A stretch of DNA of 64,000 bases from assembly GCF_002632755.1 (NCBI RefSeq), contig NZ_NJAK01000001.1, positions 806,001-870,000 on the forward strand. The letters run 5' to 3'. Positions 30,757 through 41,892 of the stretch are shown one piece after another (the stretch's first letter is position 1; every line of letters starts with the position of its first letter). The notes below the pieces were generated by a model. It searched no databases. It worked only from the letters and a program-made list of their open reading frames with translations, and was not told where the DNA came from. A program made the translations under genes and the position numbers. This DNA comes from Xenorhabdus ishibashii (GTDB lineage: Bacteria; Pseudomonadota; Gammaproteobacteria; Enterobacterales; Enterobacteriaceae).

Positions 30757-31683
30757 TTACAGATCTTTCTTTGATGCCTGCAAATACAGCAACTCCAGTC
30801 CAATTGTTGCGGCGGCCAATGCCGTAATTTCAGATTGGTCATAAGCCGGTGCCACTTCCACCACATCCATGCCAACGATATTCAATGGTTGTAAGGCGCG
30901 CACTATTTTCAAGGCACGATCTGACGTCAATCCACCAATCACTGGCGTTCCTGTGCCTGGTGCAAATGCCGGATCAAGGCAATCAATATCGAATGTCAGA
31001 TAAATCGGCAAATCACCAACCACGGTTTTAATCTGCTCAACAATATCATCAACACCGCGATCGTTAACTTGGGCAGCATCCAGCACAGTAAAACCATTAT
31101 TCGTATCGTGTTCTGTGCGGATACCTATCTGTACTGAATGGTGAGGATCTATCAGCCCTTCATTTGGCGCATGGTAAAACATCGTACCATGATCAAATTG
31201 ACTGCCATTTGCATAAGTATCCGTATGGGCATCAAAATGGATCAGCGCCATTTTGCCAAAGTGTTTTGCGTGGGCACGTAACAGTGGCAAAGTAACAAAG
31301 TGATCACCACCAAAAGACAGCATACGTTTACCCGATGCCAGCACCTTTTCAGCATGTGCCTGCAACTTATCACTCATATCCTGAGCATCACCGAAATTAA
31401 ATACCAGATCCCCGCAATCCACCACATTTAGGTGCTTGCGTAAGCTAAAGTTCCACGGCCAACGGCAGCTTTCCCATGCCAGATTCGTCGATACCTGACG
31501 AATAGCGGCTGGCCCGTGGCGACTGCCCGCACGTCCCGATGTTGCCATATCAAAAGGAACACCGGTAATTACCCATTCCGCATCACTGGAATAAGGCTGA
31601 AAATTCAATGGAAAACGCAGGAAACCGAAGGCATTTGAAACCAAAGAGTTATCAATTTGGTTTCCTAAGGAGCTAATACTCAT
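30757..31683 (-). CDS. speB: Agmatinase
   Basis: An ureohydrolase of 308 residues, converting agmatine to putrescine and urea. The binuclear Mn motifs are present: [19 protein letters not shown] and [19 protein letters not shown]. The sequence closely follows E. coli SpeB from the start ([18 protein letters not shown]). GAGGAT precedes the ATG. It forms the arginine-to-putrescine route with speA, which is 228 bp upstream on the same strand. Confidence 0.97.
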   Translation of the reverse strand: MSISSLGNQIDNSLVSNAFGFLRFPLNFQPYSSDAEWVITGVPFDMATSGRAGSRHGPAAIRQVSTNLAWESCRWPWNFSLRKHLNVVDCGDLVFNFGDAQDMSDKLQAHAEKVLASGKRMLSFGGDHFVTLPLLRAHAKHFGKMALIHFDAHTDTYANGSQFDHGTMFYHAPNEGLIDPHHSVQIGIRTEHDTNNGFTVLDAAQVNDRGVDDIVEQIKTVVGDLPIYLTFDIDCLDPAFAPGTGTPVIGGLTSDRALKIVRALQPLNIVGMDVVEVAPAYDQSEITALAAATIGLELLYLQASKKDL

Positions 31684-31911
31684 GATATATCCTCAAAGAT
31701 CCCATGCAGGCTTATCACCCGTCTCCAATATTGGCAGTAACAAGTAACACAGGGGCTTATTTACACTAGAAGATTAATTTTCCAAATACGCTATCAAAAC
31801 AAATGCGTACACATTTGTATACGCACAAGAAAAATACCCAACAACTACTCATAAAATGAGCATATGGTATTAGACATGTTTTCTGCTTACCACTACTTTG
31901 AGAAGTCAGAA

Positions 31912-33816
31912 TTATTCATCTTCCAAATAAGTGTAGCCATACAGGCCACTCTCAAACTCTTGCAAGAATTGTTCCTGCAAATTTTCATCCAGATCGGTCG
32001 ATTTCACTTGATCACGGAAACGGGTCAATAATACCTGCGGCTCCAGTTTGACATATTGAAGCATATTGGCGACCGAATCACCTTCCTCGCTCTGTTTGTA
32101 AGTTACTGCGCCATTTTCTGAGACATAAACATCAATGGCAGCCGTATCACCAAACAAGTTATGCATGTTACCCAAAATTTCCTGATAAGCTCCGACCATA
32201 AAGAAACCAATCAATGGCGGGTTTTCTGGATCATAAGCTGGCATTGGCATCGTTGTCGCCACACCATCGCCATCAATATAGTGATCAATTGTACCGTCAG
32301 AATCACAGGTGATATCTAACAAAACAGCACGACGATCCAACGGCTTATCCAAACCTTCAATCGGCAAAACAGGGAAAAGTTGATCAATCCCCCACGCATC
32401 CGGCATTGACTGGAACAATGAGAAATTGACATAGAATTTATCTGCCATACGTTCCTGTAACTCATCAATAATCGGACGATGAGCACGGTTGCTTGGATCA
32501 AGATCTTGCTGAATGTGGCGACAGATATTTAAATACAGTTCTTCCGCCCATGCACGTTCTGACAGATCCAACATACCATGAGCATACTGGGTATGGACGT
32601 CATGCAGATCAAACTGGCTATCATGCAGCCATTCACGCAGAGAGCGGCGGCTACTGTCGGATTGCATCTCCTGCCAGGTTTCCCACAAACTAGTCAAGGG
32701 ACGCGTTGCACCTTCTGCCGGTGGTGTTGTTTCAGTAAATTCATTGCGCTCTACCCCAATCACATTGGAGACCAAAACCGTATGATGGGCGGTCAATGCA
32801 CGACCAGATTCCGTAATCACGGTTGGGTGAGGCAGACCGTGTTCTTCACACGCATCACCAATGCCCCAAATAACGTTATTCGCGTATTCATTTAAACCGT
32901 AGTTAACCGAGCATTCCGACTGAGAGCGAGTCCCTTCATAATCGACACCTAAACCGCCACCAACATCAAAGCACTGGATCTTGACACCGAGTTTGGACAA
33001 CTCGACATAAAAACGGGCAGATTCACGCACTCCCGTAGCCACATCACGGATATTTGCCAATTGGGAACCCAAATGGAAATGCAGCAATTGCAAGCTATCT
33101 AGCTGCCCTGCTGAACGCAACCTTTCAACTAATTGCAATACCTGCGCAGCAGCTAAACCGAACTTAGATTTTTCACCGCCACTAGCCTGCCATTTGCCAG
33201 AACCTTGAGATGCCAAACGGGCTCGAACTCCCAAACGCGGGATAACATTCAGGCGTCTGGCTTCTTCCAGTACCATCTCAATTTCAGACATTTTCTCGAT
33301 AACCAGATACACCTTGTGTCCCAGCTTTTCACCGATCAATGCCAGACGGACGTATTCGCGATCCTTATAACCATTACAAACAATCACAGTACCCGTCATG
33401 CCTGCATGGGCCAGCACTGCCATCAATTCCGCTTTGGAACCGGCCTCCAATCCAATCGGTTCATCAGCATTTGCCAATGTCTCAATAACGCGGCGATGCT
33501 GATTAACCTTAATCGGGTAAACAAGGAAGTAATCTCCTTTATACCCATAAGATTCACGTGCACGTTTAAATGCTGCATTAATCGAACGCAATCGATGTTG
33601 CAAAATCTGGGGAAAACAAAACAATGCCGGCAAACGCAATTGTTCTTTTTCATCCTGAACTTTCTTCACCAGAGCGGCGAGTTCAATTTGAGCTCCCGGT
33701 AAGTCAGGGTTTGGGCAAGCACTGACATTACCCAGATCATTGACATAGTAATAGCCGCCACCCCAGTATGCGATGTTATAGGTCTGTCGCATTTTGCGAG
33801 CGATATTATCATTCAT
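31912..33816 (-). CDS. speA: Biosynthetic arginine decarboxylase
   Basis: A fold-type III PLP decarboxylase making agmatine from arginine. Seen are the PLP Lys in [16 protein letters not shown], the [15 protein letters not shown] region, the His-Gly-rich [10 protein letters not shown] and the [13 protein letters not shown] phosphate site. I chose the ATG at 33816 (MNDNIARKM), which has AAGGAGAC six bases upstream and gives 634 residues, close to the E. coli enzyme. A longer frame reaches 33864. Confidence 0.96.
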   Translation of the reverse strand: MNDNIARKMRQTYNIAYWGGGYYYVNDLGNVSACPNPDLPGAQIELAALVKKVQDEKEQLRLPALFCFPQILQHRLRSINAAFKRARESYGYKGDYFLVYPIKVNQHRRVIETLANADEPIGLEAGSKAELMAVLAHAGMTGTVIVCNGYKDREYVRLALIGEKLGHKVYLVIEKMSEIEMVLEEARRLNVIPRLGVRARLASQGSGKWQASGGEKSKFGLAAAQVLQLVERLRSAGQLDSLQLLHFHLGSQLANIRDVATGVRESARFYVELSKLGVKIQCFDVGGGLGVDYEGTRSQSECSVNYGLNEYANNVIWGIGDACEEHGLPHPTVITESGRALTAHHTVLVSNVIGVERNEFTETTPPAEGATRPLTSLWETWQEMQSDSSRRSLREWLHDSQFDLHDVHTQYAHGMLDLSERAWAEELYLNICRHIQQDLDPSNRAHRPIIDELQERMADKFYVNFSLFQSMPDAWGIDQLFPVLPIEGLDKPLDRRAVLLDITCDSDGTIDHYIDGDGVATTMPMPAYDPENPPLIGFFMVGAYQEILGNMHNLFGDTAAIDVYVSENGAVTYKQSEEGDSVANMLQYVKLEPQVLLTRFRDQVKSTDLDENLQEQFLQEFESGLYGYTYLEDE

Positions 33817-33864
33817 GGCAGTCTCCTTCATGGAGTCGAGGTTTGCCTTCGCCTGTAAAGTCAA

Positions 33865-34423
33865 TAACCCAAGACACTATTTTATCGTGCGTATCTTGCG
33901 CATTAAAAAATGTCAGGGAACAGCATGCTCTTAGATTATAGGAATGTTTAGAGAGTACTAAACAACATATTTACGGTGTGGCTATATAAGAACCCAATTT
34001 ATCTGCGGCTTAGTTGCGCGGGTAACATCGAAATAACTGCATACATAAAAGGAAGGAATAAGATGTGGATACATTAATGGCATAATGTAGCTGTTGGCCG
34101 TTAACACTCAGCAGATAATGGTTCATAACCCCATTCACCCCCACATGGCTTACTTACTGCAAGCCGTTTCTCAGTTGAGAAGCAGGAACATGTACATCTC
34201 CTGCAAACGCCTGTAGCTCCAAGTGCAAAAAATGACTTGTGTTACGCGCGCAGTTTATACCTGTAATCCAGAAAAATTGCAAAACGAAATTTATCTAAAC
34301 GAGGATGAAACCACGGAGATGAACACCTCCATATACTTTTTAGGTATGAAAACTAAAATGTTACACACTGAAAGGTAATTAAAATTAAAAAAACTGGTAA
34401 CCTTAGCAAGAGTGACTTAAAAT
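33865..34423. other. Long intergenic region between speA and metK
   Basis: Around 600 bp between divergent speA and metK. It must contain both promoters. I see no convincing homologue of the small E. coli yqgB gene and no clear RNA structure. Confidence 0.4.
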
Positions 34424-34439
34424 AGCCGTCTAGACGGTA
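34424..34439 (+). promoter_or_regulatory. Putative MetJ operator (met boxes) of metK
   Basis: AGCCGTCT followed directly by AGACGGTA resembles two tandem 8-bp met boxes (consensus AGACGTCT; seven and five matches). It lies about 55 bases before the metK start, where MetJ repression of metK is expected. Confidence 0.5.
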
Positions 34440-34492
34440 ATACATCCCAATCCGCCCTTAAACCAAGATTATATTTAAGGTAATAAAATATA

Positions 34493-35647
34493 ATGACTAC
34501 ACATCTTTTTACTTCTGAATCCGTTTCAGAAGGACATCCAGACAAAATTGCTGATCAGATTTCCGATGCCGTCCTTGATGCAATTTTAAAACAGGATCCT
34601 AAAGCTCGCGTAGCCTGCGAAACTTATGTTAAAACAGGCATGGTCATGGTTGGTGGTGAAATCACTACCAGCGCTTGGGTTGATATAGAAGAAATTACTC
34701 GCAGTACCGTACGTGAAATCGGCTATACCAGCTCAGATATGGGGTTTGATGCCAATTCATGTGCAGTTATCAGTGCCATTGGTAAACAATCCCCTGATAT
34801 CAACCAAGGTGTTGATCGTACAGATCCTCTGGAACAAGGCGCAGGAGATCAGGGTCTGATGTTTGGTTATGCGACTAACGAAACTGATGTCCTCATGCCA
34901 GCACCTATCACTTATGCACACCGTTTGGTTGAGCGTCAGGCTGAAGTTCGTAAAAATGGCACCCTGCCGTGGTTGCGCCCTGATGCAAAAAGTCAGGTCA
35001 CTTTCCAGTATGAGAACAGCAAGATTGTTGGTATTGATGCCGTTGTCCTTTCAACTCAGCACAGCGAAGATATCGATCAAAAAGCCCTGCATGAAGCCGT
35101 GATGGATGAGATCATCAAACCTGTATTGCCTACCGAATGGCTTACTCCGATGACCAAATATTTCATCAACCCAACAGGTCGCTTTGTGATCGGTGGACCA
35201 ATGGGTGACTGTGGGCTGACTGGCCGTAAAATCATTGTTGATACCTATGGTGGTATGGCCCGTCACGGTGGTGGAGCATTTTCTGGTAAAGATCCATCCA
35301 AAGTTGACCGTTCGGCAGCCTATGCAGCACGTTACGTTGCCAAAAACATCGTCGCGGCAGGCCTGGCTGATCGTTGTGAAATCCAAGTTTCTTACGCCAT
35401 CGGTGTTGCAGAGCCAACATCTATCATGGTGGAAACGTTCGGTACAGAGAAAGTTCCAACTTCCACATTGATCCAACTAGTACGTGAATTTTTTGATCTG
35501 CGCCCTTATGGCCTGATTAAAATGCTGAATCTGTTACAACCCATTTATCGCGATACCGCGGCTTACGGTCATTTCGGTCGTGAACAATTCCCGTGGGAAG
35601 CAACAGATAAAGCGGAAATTCTGCGCTCTGCGGCAGGATTGAAATAA
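34493..35647 (+). CDS. metK: S-adenosylmethionine synthetase
   Basis: The 384-residue enzyme makes SAM from methionine and ATP. Seen are [34 protein letters not shown] and the [19 protein letters not shown] signature. It lies upstream of a clean hairpin terminator. The neighbouring speA uses a separate, divergent promoter. Confidence 0.98.
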   Translation: MTTHLFTSESVSEGHPDKIADQISDAVLDAILKQDPKARVACETYVKTGMVMVGGEITTSAWVDIEEITRSTVREIGYTSSDMGFDANSCAVISAIGKQSPDINQGVDRTDPLEQGAGDQGLMFGYATNETDVLMPAPITYAHRLVERQAEVRKNGTLPWLRPDAKSQVTFQYENSKIVGIDAVVLSTQHSEDIDQKALHEAVMDEIIKPVLPTEWLTPMTKYFINPTGRFVIGGPMGDCGLTGRKIIVDTYGGMARHGGGAFSGKDPSKVDRSAAYAARYVAKNIVAAGLADRCEIQVSYAIGVAEPTSIMVETFGTEKVPTSTLIQLVREFFDLRPYGLIKMLNLLQPIYRDTAAYGHFGREQFPWEATDKAEILRSAAGLK

Positions 35648-35668
35648 ATTCTTTGTTAGCCTACGAAG

Positions 35669-35692
35669 CCCGCAAATACTGCGGGTTTTTTT
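35669..35692 (+). terminator. Rho-independent terminator after metK
   Basis: CCCGCA and TGCGGG form the stem with an AATAC loop, then seven T. Confidence 0.85.
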
Positions 35693-35816
35693 ATGATCAA
35701 AAATACCCTATTAAGCCGTAATGAAATCCGTTAGAGTTCCTTTTTTCCGACAACAAGATTGGGAAATCTCCCGCATGGAAAAAAGTGGCGCTTTATCATG
35801 GAAATGAGATATATCC

Positions 35817-36170
35817 TCATTTTTTGTTCATGCTGGCCGCTTTAATTTTTTCTGCTTCTTCAATAAGTTGATCAGCAGTTTTTCCATGAAGGGATTGAAA
35901 AAATTTCTGTTCCAACTTTTGTATATCTGCATGTTTGATATTTCCATTCTTGTTATCCTTAAACAGATCATCAAAGTCGATACTATTGCTCATGACAATA
36001 TTTAATGAGTCATCAAATTGTAATCTTTTATCTTCTGGTAAAGTATCTCTGATCTTCTCAATGGATGTTTTTACAGCGATTTCATTTTTTCCATCAATTT
36101 TGAGTTGATTATCACATCCAGCCAATGCAAATCCCAACAAACAAATAATTAACAATTTTTTCATGATCAA
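35817..36170 (-). CDS. Small lipoprotein of unknown function (DUF6694-like)
   Basis: A 117-residue protein with a lipoprotein signal peptide: KKLLIICLLGFALAGCDNQ, lipobox LAGC. The mature part is acidic and helical (IEKIRDTLPEDKRLQFDDSLN, cited in part) and resembles the DUF6694 lipoproteins found in enteric bacteria. Function unknown. Probably monocistronic. Confidence 0.75.
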   Translation of the reverse strand: MIMKKLLIICLLGFALAGCDNQLKIDGKNEIAVKTSIEKIRDTLPEDKRLQFDDSLNIVMSNSIDFDDLFKDNKNGNIKHADIQKLEQKFFQSLHGKTADQLIEEAEKIKAASMNKK

Positions 36171-36404
36171 CTCCGCTTATTACCAATAAAGTAATAATAG
36201 CAAGAATGGGAACATATAAATTATTTTAAGGAAAATTTTTATTATTAAATCAGAAATGTTTATAAAAACCACTTCACCAGAAGTTTATGCCAGCAACTGA
36301 AAAGATTCAACGGTGGTTTTGTCTTAATGGATTGTTATTCAAGTAAAAAATTATAAAAAAACGTTTTTATCTCAGTAAAAGTGTAAAAACGGTTGATTGA
36401 TTTA

Positions 36405-36423
36405 AATAATAACTATTATTATC
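36405..36423 (+). promoter_or_regulatory. Putative Fur box upstream of the binding-protein gene
   Basis: AATAATAACTATTATTATC matches 14 of 19 positions of the classical Fur consensus. It is about 85 bases before the start of an iron-type ABC binding protein, so iron repression is likely. Confidence 0.5.
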
Positions 36424-36506
36424 TATTTTTAGTCAAGATAATAAGTAATTTAACCATGCCTATATATTGACATCTCTTATATAACTCAAAATAATAAGGA
36501 GAAATA

Positions 36507-37643
36507 ATGTTTAATATGAATTATCCCATAAAATGTTTTCTGTCCGCATTATTCATATTACTTCCCATATATGCTCAAGCAGAAAAAATTACCGTCAAAG
36601 ATATTATGGGACGTGAAGTAACAATCAACGTACCTGTTAAACGCGCTATGCTGGCAGATAGCCGAATAGTTATTGCCCTGAATATCCTGCATCCCTCTGA
36701 ACCATTAAAAGATATTGTTGCGTGGGATCATGCATTGGAGAAAAAATCTCCTGATCTTGCGGTAGCCTATGAAAAGAAATACCCTCAACTAAGAAAAATA
36801 CCGGTTTTCCCTAATCCCTATACCAGTGATTTCAATGTTGAAAAAGCTATAATGTATAAGGCTGATCTGGTTATTTTAGATATTGGTCTGAAATCCAAAT
36901 TGGATAGCAGTAATACGATTAACTTGTTGGAAAAAATAGGAGTTCCTGTCATTTTCATCGATTTCCGCCAACATCCTCTATCTAATACAGTTCCCAGCAT
37001 GAGATTATTAGGGAAGGTTTTCAAACAAGAAGAAAACGCTAATAAATTCATTCAATTTTATGAAAATCGTCTGTCCATAATTAATAAACGTATCGCGGTA
37101 TTATCTGCCAAGCAAATTCCCAACGTTTTTATTGAGCGTCATGCAGGCATGTTAGGTGCTGAAGATTGTTGCAATACCTTTGCCACCAATAGCTTCGGAG
37201 AGTTTGTTACTGCCGCAGGTGGCGAGAATATGGGGAGCAAATGGTTTTCTGGTATGGGAGGCAAAATTAATGAAGAACAATTATTGGCTACCAATCCCGA
37301 TTATTATCTGATGACAACGGCAGATTGGGACACAGTTCACTCAAACAGTCAATCTGTCCCTTTAGGTTATACCGGAGAACTGACTACATCGCAGAAACGT
37401 TTTCAAAAGCTGCTCTCTCGCCCCAAACTAAAGATTCTAAAATCGTATCGTGAAAAACGTGTGATGGCGATTTATCATCAATACTATGATACTCCATTCA
37501 ATATTATTGCTGTAGAAGCCATTGCAAAATGGTTACATCCCAATCTTTTCAAAGATATTGATCCTCACGCAGACAATATTTATGTTCACCAAACCTTTAC
37601 AGCATTAGATGGTAATGGTGTCTTCTGGATAACCGCAAAATAA
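36507..37643 (+). CDS. Periplasmic iron-type ABC substrate-binding protein
   Basis: The 378-residue protein has a signal peptide (CFLSALFILLPIYAQA, cleavage near AQA) and the two-lobed PF01497-type fold of siderophore/heme/B12 binding proteins: VTINVPVKRAMLADSRI, then KADLVILDIGL, EKIGVPVIFIDFR and the second lobe with GENMGSKWF. A Cys-Cys pair lies in GAEDCCNTF. No permease or ATPase gene is adjacent, so it would need partners encoded elsewhere. The ligand (ferric siderophore is the best guess) cannot be read from sequence. Confidence 0.82.
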   Translation: MFNMNYPIKCFLSALFILLPIYAQAEKITVKDIMGREVTINVPVKRAMLADSRIVIALNILHPSEPLKDIVAWDHALEKKSPDLAVAYEKKYPQLRKIPVFPNPYTSDFNVEKAIMYKADLVILDIGLKSKLDSSNTINLLEKIGVPVIFIDFRQHPLSNTVPSMRLLGKVFKQEENANKFIQFYENRLSIINKRIAVLSAKQIPNVFIERHAGMLGAEDCCNTFATNSFGEFVTAAGGENMGSKWFSGMGGKINEEQLLATNPDYYLMTTADWDTVHSNSQSVPLGYTGELTTSQKRFQKLLSRPKLKILKSYREKRVMAIYHQYYDTPFNIIAVEAIAKWLHPNLFKDIDPHADNIYVHQTFTALDGNGVFWITAK

Positions 37644-37660
37644 CTCCTCTTCTGGATCAA

Positions 37661-37690
37661 CCCCACTCGCCTTCGAGTGGGGATCTCTTA
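37661..37690 (+). terminator. Hairpin after the binding-protein gene
   Basis: CCCCACTCG pairs perfectly with CGAGTGGGG across a CCTT loop; the T-tract is weak. Confidence 0.6.
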
Positions 37691-37836
37691 CCGTAAAATT
37701 ATAAAACAATATAGTTTTATACTGGTTTCTTATATAATGTTTATCTATTTAATAAACAATGATTGATTTTATGTTTTTACTACTTTCCCGCAACAAAAAT
37801 CCAGAGTAATTTTAACATTAATCTTATCGCACCAAT

Positions 37837-37885
37837 AATACCTTCCATAATAATGATATGGATTCTCATTATTATGGAAGGTATT
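37837..37885. repeat. Perfect 20-bp inverted repeat upstream of dctA
   Basis: AATACCTTCCATAATAATGA and its exact complement flank a 9-base centre (TATGGATTC). The inner parts AATAATGATA and TCATTATTA resemble Fur half-sites. It lies about 95 bases before dctA. It could be a large operator, an RNA stem or a mobile palindrome. Confidence 0.85.
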
Positions 37886-37979
37886 ACTAATTTCTAAACA
37901 AAAGGAAACGTTAAATTAATTAATAAAAAACAAACCATCAATATCAATATTAACATTATGGATAAGAAACAGGAATCCT

Positions 37980-39281
37980 ATGTCTACAACTTTAAAAAAG
38001 AAACCTTTATACCAGATACTCTATATTCAAGTCATATTTGCCATTTTTCTGGGTATCGCCCTTGGTCATTTTTATCCTGATATTGGAGCATCGTTAAAAC
38101 CATTAGGTGATGCATTCATTAAAATTGTGAAAATGATTATTGCACCTGTTATCTTTTTGACGGTAGTCACAGGGATAGCTGGAATGAATAATATAAAAAA
38201 GGTTGGAAATGTTGCAGCAAAATCAATGTTATATTTTTTAACATTTTCAACGATTGCATTAGTTATTGGATTAATTATCGCCAATATTGTCCGTCCCGGC
38301 GATGGTCTAAATATATCTCCTAATTCGTTAGACAGCAGCAAGGTTATTGGTTATGTGGAAAAAGCCCATGAATCATCCATTGTTGACTTTTTCATGAATA
38401 TCATCCCTGATACTGTTGTCAGCCCGCTTGTGAATGGCAATATTCTCCAGGTTTTATTTATTTCAGTTATTTTTGGTATCTCTTTAGCCGCTATAGGGAA
38501 AAAAGGGGAACCTGTTTTAGAGTTTTTACAACACCTCTCAGAACCTATCTTTAAAATGGTAGGGATTTTAATGAAACTAGCACCAATTGGTGCATTTGGA
38601 GCAATGGCCTTTACCATAGGTAAATATGGTATTTCATCGATCGGGAATTTGATGATGTTAATTGTAACTTTTTACATTACATCATTGCTTTTTGTTCTTA
38701 TTATACTAGGATCGGTTGCCAAATATAATGGATTCTCTATCATTAAATTAATAAAATATATAAAAGACGAACTATTGTTAGTTTTAGGAACCTCATCCTC
38801 AGAGGCAGCATTACCTGGACTAATGAAAAAAATGGAAAATCTGGGTTGTGAAAAATCGGTTGTTGGTTTAGTTATTCCAACAGGTTATTCATTTAACCTT
38901 GATGGTACTAATATTTACATGACGATGGCTGCATTATTTATTGCTCAAGCAACTAACATTGAATTAAGTCTATATGAGCAAATCTCTTTATTATTAGTTG
39001 CTATGATAAGTTCAAAAGGTGCGGCAGGTGTGACGGGAGCAGGTTTTATTACGCTGGCCGCGACCTTATCTGTTGTTCCTAGCGTACCAGTAGCAGGCAT
39101 GGCTCTTATTTTGGGCATTGACAGATTTATGTCTGAATGCCGTGCATTGACAAATTTAGTTGGCAATGCTTGTGCCAGCATTGTTGTAGCCCGCTGGGAA
39201 AATGCTTTGGATAAAGAAAGAATGAATCAAATATTAAATAGTGATATGCAAAATTCAGTAGAAAAAATATCAAATAAATAA
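37980..39281 (+). CDS. dctA: C4-dicarboxylate/proton or sodium symporter DctA
   Basis: A DAACS-family transporter of 433 residues with multiple membrane segments. Family landmarks are [20 protein letters not shown], the hairpin serine motif [32 protein letters not shown] and [14 protein letters not shown]. The match to DctA over its full length is good, so uptake of succinate, fumarate and malate is likely. It is followed by a C-run/G-run hairpin at 39313-39345. Confidence 0.9.
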   Translation: MSTTLKKKPLYQILYIQVIFAIFLGIALGHFYPDIGASLKPLGDAFIKIVKMIIAPVIFLTVVTGIAGMNNIKKVGNVAAKSMLYFLTFSTIALVIGLIIANIVRPGDGLNISPNSLDSSKVIGYVEKAHESSIVDFFMNIIPDTVVSPLVNGNILQVLFISVIFGISLAAIGKKGEPVLEFLQHLSEPIFKMVGILMKLAPIGAFGAMAFTIGKYGISSIGNLMMLIVTFYITSLLFVLIILGSVAKYNGFSIIKLIKYIKDELLLVLGTSSSEAALPGLMKKMENLGCEKSVVGLVIPTGYSFNLDGTNIYMTMAALFIAQATNIELSLYEQISLLLVAMISSKGAAGVTGAGFITLAATLSVVPSVPVAGMALILGIDRFMSECRALTNLVGNACASIVVARWENALDKERMNQILNSDMQNSVEKISNK

Positions 39282-39312
39282 GTTACATCACCTACAGTAA
39301 ATAATAAAATTT

Positions 39313-39345
39313 TATACCCCCCCTGCTATAAATGGGGGGATATAC
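39313..39345 (+). terminator. Hairpin after dctA
   Basis: TATACCCCCC and GGGGGGATATA pair around CTGCTATAAAT. The remaining bases to 39598 are AT-rich and hold no gene that I can see. Confidence 0.6.
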
Positions 39346-39598
39346 CATCATCCAAAAATAAAAAAATAGCAACACATAACATAACGTTATTAATTTCAGG
39401 GCAGATATTCCATCAGAAAAAGAAATCATATGCAACAAAGCAATTTTTCGCGTTATTTATTAACCATTAATGCTCATGTTTATTGATAGAGATCCTTTAT
39501 ATTTCAATGCAATTTTGATAAAAATTAAGAATTAGTCTAATAATAAATTAGGAATATATGTCCTAACATACCAAAAACCAAAGTACCCGGAGAATATA

Positions 39599-41083
39599 AT
39601 GAAAAAATTACATGATATCGAAAAAGAATTTTTACCTTGTAAATCTTATAAGATGCTGATTAATGGTAAGTGGGTTGATAGCGTTTCAAAAAATACAATG
39701 CAAAGCTACAGCCCTGCAACAGGTGAATTGCTGACAGAATATGCAGCAGGAAATGCCGAAGATGTTGAGCTTGCCGTCAAGGCTGCCAAAAAAGCGCTGC
39801 CAGCCTGGAGCAAAACATCTGCGGCTGAAAGACAATCTTTATTACTGAAAATCGCCGACCTACTGGAAACTGAAGCTGAACGCTTTATTGTCCTTGAAAC
39901 ATTGGATGGTGGTAAAACTCAGGCTCTATGTCGTCATTTCGATATTCCTTTTTCTGTTGATCATTTCCGCTACTTTGCCGGCGTTATCCGAGCTCATTCT
40001 GATACTACTGATGTCCTCGATAATGACACACTGAGCTTAGTCATCAGAGAACCAATTGGTGTAATCGGACAGATTATTCCGTGGAATTTCCCGTTATTGA
40101 TGGCTGCCTGGAAACTCGCGCCCGCCCTTGCTGCCGGTAATACTATTGTTATCAATCCTGCAAGTCTGACCCCAATCACTCTGCTTGAGCTGGGGCGTAT
40201 TATGAATCAGGTTCTGCCTGCCGGCGTTGTCAATATTGTTACAGGACGTGGTTCAGTTGTAGGCCAAGCGATCCTCGACCATAACGGTATTGACAAGGTA
40301 GCCTTTACCGGCTCGACAGAAGTCGGTTACAACGTTGCCGCAGCAGCGGCGAAAAGGCTCATTCCAGCAACTTTGGAATTAGGAGGTAAATCGGCCAACA
40401 TTGTTTTCCCTGATGCCAATATGAAAAAGGCAATCAAATATGCAGCCAATGCAATTTTGCTGAACCAAGGGCAAGCCTGTGAATCCGGTGCCCGCCTGTT
40501 CCTGCATAAAGATATTCATGATGAATTCCTGAATTCACTGAAAACCGTGTTTGAATCCATCAAAGTGGGCGATCCTATGTTGGCAGAAACAGAAATGGGT
40601 TGCCAAGTCAGCGAAGAACAGATGAACACTATTTTAGGTTACATCGTTCTGGCAAAACAGGAAGGTGCAACCATTTTGACTGGTGGAAAACGCATAACCG
40701 GAACAGGATATGATGATGGATTCTTTATCCAACCGACAATCCTTACTAATGTCACTAATAAGATGCGAGTGGCACAGGAAGAAATTTTCGGGCCTGTGCT
40801 ATGCGTTATTCCATTCAGCAATGAAGAAGAAGTCATCGAAATGGCCAATGATTCCGAATATGGCCTGGCAGGTGCCGTATGGACGCAGGATATTAACCGT
40901 GCCCTACGCATCGCCAAGGCAATAAAAACAGGCCGCATGTGGATTAATACCTATCACGAATTGCCCGCCCATGCGCCTTTCGGTGGCTATAAAAAATCAG
41001 GGCTTGGACGTGAAACCCACAAAATGATGTTAGATGCTTACACCGAAGTAAAAAATATCTATATTAGTACCAAAGAGGATTAA
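39599..41083 (+). CDS. NAD(P)-dependent aldehyde dehydrogenase
   Basis: An ALDH-superfamily enzyme of 494 residues. Seen are the cofactor and oxyanion region IPWNFPLLMAAWKLAPALAAG, the Gly motif FTGSTEVG, catalytic Glu in LELGGKSAN and catalytic Cys294 in NQGQACESG. The C-terminal PFGGYKKSGLGRE motif is typical of betaine/aminoaldehyde and related ALDHs. The natural aldehyde is not identified. The AGGAGA-like sequence (CCGGAGAATATA) just before the ATG is the ribosome site. Confidence 0.9.
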   Translation: MKKLHDIEKEFLPCKSYKMLINGKWVDSVSKNTMQSYSPATGELLTEYAAGNAEDVELAVKAAKKALPAWSKTSAAERQSLLLKIADLLETEAERFIVLETLDGGKTQALCRHFDIPFSVDHFRYFAGVIRAHSDTTDVLDNDTLSLVIREPIGVIGQIIPWNFPLLMAAWKLAPALAAGNTIVINPASLTPITLLELGRIMNQVLPAGVVNIVTGRGSVVGQAILDHNGIDKVAFTGSTEVGYNVAAAAAKRLIPATLELGGKSANIVFPDANMKKAIKYAANAILLNQGQACESGARLFLHKDIHDEFLNSLKTVFESIKVGDPMLAETEMGCQVSEEQMNTILGYIVLAKQEGATILTGGKRITGTGYDDGFFIQPTILTNVTNKMRVAQEEIFGPVLCVIPFSNEEEVIEMANDSEYGLAGAVWTQDINRALRIAKAIKTGRMWINTYHELPAHAPFGGYKKSGLGRETHKMMLDAYTEVKNIYISTKED

Positions 41084-41204
41084 CCCAATCGCCACCTTTA
41101 CAGGTAACACCATTCAGTTAAGAAATTATTTTCTCCAGTTCGGTTGACCGAGCCTAAGGTTGGTTCAAAATACCCTCATCACTATTAGGTCATGAGGGTA
41201 TTTT

Positions 41205-41890
41205 TTGCTTAATCATGGGTTACTTGATACAGAGACATTTGCTGCGCCTGAGTCATTATCGACGTTTCAGCAATCCATACCGCTTGAGTGGGTTGAGCAA
41301 TCCCTTGAATCAACACAAAAATTCAGCATTCGTCGACGCAAATTACCGGCTGAACTCGTGGTTTGGTTAGTGGTCACTATGGGATTTTTTCGCGATCGTT
41401 CAATCTCCGAAGTGGTCACTAAGTTGGACTTAAGTGTGCAAAATAGCGCGGGTGGAACCGTCGCCCCCAGCGCAATACAGCCGCAGGATGACCCCGATTA
41501 AGCACAACACGAAATGCACGTCTTAAGGGCCCTCGGTGAGAATGATTTTTTGGTCGAAATGGCCGTCTCTTCGCATGCCCGTAAGCTTGATGCCAGCCTG
41601 CCGGAACGTTGGACAGCCAGACTCTTGCTCTACCGACACCAACACCGACAGGTAAGGATCATCTCCTCGGTGTACTGTGTTCACTCACCGAAGCGGAAAC
41701 GTATCCAGCCCAAGCTATTTTGGATGTTTATTTTGAGCGATGGGAAATCGAAAACAGCTACGGCGAAATAAAGCACTAGATGTTAGAAGACAGCATTTTG
41801 CTGCGTAGTCAGTTGAAGGCGTTATTCAGGAAATAGGGGATTCTCCTAGCTTACAGTTTGGTACAGGTCGAATAAGCCGTACTAGCTCAG
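41205..41890 (+). mobile_element. Decayed IS4-family transposase
   Basis: 41205-41501 encodes the IS4 N-terminal domain (LSTFQQSIPLEWVEQSLE, RRRKLPAELVVWLVVTMGFF, VAPSAIQP). After a stop and deletion, 41514-41700 continues with ENDFLVEMAVSSHARKL and LPERWTARLLLYRH, and further scraps with YFERWEIENSYGEIKH are readable across frames to about 41880. Several stops and shifts show that it is dead. It marks the left edge of the biosynthetic island. Confidence 0.8.
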
Positions 41891-41892
41891 AC

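Noticed and set aside
33205..33702. 165-codon frame antisense to speA
   Set aside because: Fully inside the conserved speA gene with no independent support.
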